Assembly (NCBI GenBank): GCA_964028335.1
Contig: OZ034808.1
Coordinates: forward strand, 34,091,379 to 34,155,378
Length of the DNA: 64,000 nt
Direction of reading: 5' to 3'
Origin: Altica lythri
Taxonomy: Eukaryota > Arthropoda > Insecta > Coleoptera > Chrysomelidae
In this document: positions 63,699-64,000 of the stretch, in pieces
Position numbering within the stretch: the first letter of the stretch is position 1
Layout: each line of letters starts with the position of its first letter
The notes under the pieces: generated by a model
Databases searched by the model: none
What the model was told of the DNA's origin: nothing
Seen by the model: only the letters and a program-made list of their open reading frames with translations
Translations under genes and position numbers: made by a program

Positions 63699-63907
63699 AC
63701 AAAACTCTAATTGTATGGAAATTGACACGTGAAGATACCCAATATGGCGTACCACAGAAACGTCTTTACGGACACTCGCATTTTATTTCTGACGTAGTAT
63801 TATCCAGTGACGGAAATTATGCTTTATCAGGATCATGGGACAAAACACTCAGACTATGGGATTTAGCAGCTGGAAAAACCACGAGGCGTTTTGAAGATCA
63901 TACTAAG
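63699..63907 (+). CDS. RACK1: RACK1 exon 2
   Basis: Acceptor TTGATTTATTTCAG. The exon restores D and continues KTLIVWKLTRED, then KRLYGHSHFISDVVLSSDGN and SGSWDKTLRLWDLAAGKTTR, ending EDHTK at donor AAG/GTTTGA, phase 0. It completes WD blade 1 and covers blade 2. The rest of the gene lies beyond the window. Confidence 0.95.
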
Positions 63908-64000
63908 GTTTGATTAAATATACAATTATTTTTCAGTACTCTCAAGCAAGGTTTAATTCAAAATTAAGAATCTAAATAGTATTTCTTTAAATATATTGTT
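63908..64000. other. RACK1 intron 2, start
   Basis: AT-rich intron sequence running out of the window. Confidence 0.6.

Overview
The window looks like nuclear DNA of an insect with a large, transposon-rich genome. It is AT-rich, has spliceosomal introns with GT/AG borders and AATAAA signals, and carries insect-type mobile elements (Tc1/mariner, Helitron, Crypton-like, Ty3/Gypsy, several LINE clades, foldback elements) plus an ambisense densovirus-like insertion. A beetle is my best guess, but nothing in the sequence fixes the order.

Host genes. Only two cellular genes are clear. The first fills positions 25 to 53082 on the + strand. It encodes a secreted, cysteine-rich insect protein that I assign to the DUF4803-type family from recalled family features. 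Seven shared exons (43790 to 53082) can be joined in frame to either of two different 5' exon pairs: 25-310 plus 12502-12803, or 34754-34993 plus 40432-40707. Each pair starts with its own signal peptide and each ends in phase 0 before the same acceptor. The predicted proteins have 667 and 643 residues and differ only at the N-terminus. The second gene is the start of RACK1 (two exons, 63431 to 63907), cut by the window end.

Layout. 0.3-34.7 kb: the long first intron(s), filled with repeats. These include a tRNA-related repeat family, hairpin MITEs, a broken Tc1 copy, a broken mariner-type copy with terminal inverted repeats, a TIR family starting TGAAGTAAAACTTCT, LINE fragments and a 530-bp palindrome. 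35.2-36.8 kb: a foldback element whose arms are tandem repeats, around a small intact acidic ORF with a poly(A) signal. 38-52 kb: the remaining exons, with introns carrying MITEs, Gypsy and LINE debris, a likely LTR with primer-binding site and a 1.8-kb foldback. 53.6-55.1 kb: a LINE fragment and a Helitron with 122-bp tandem repeats. 55.8-57.5 kb: two Crypton-like N-terminal exons and a Nopp140-like pseudogene. 57.6-58.9 kb: Gypsy gag-pol remnants on the minus strand. 59.0-60.4 kb: a decayed densovirus-like insertion in which capsid and NS reading frames converge. 60.8-63.25 kb: an apparently complete DD83E Tc1/mariner-superfamily transposon with 30-bp TIRs, TA duplications and an intact transposase. 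RACK1 follows about 0.2 kb later.

A recurring feature is a set of at least eight 100-150 bp hairpin insertions. They share short ends related to ATAGTATATTGTG but have very different palindromic interiors. All family assignments are from reading the sequence and recalled family features; no search was run.
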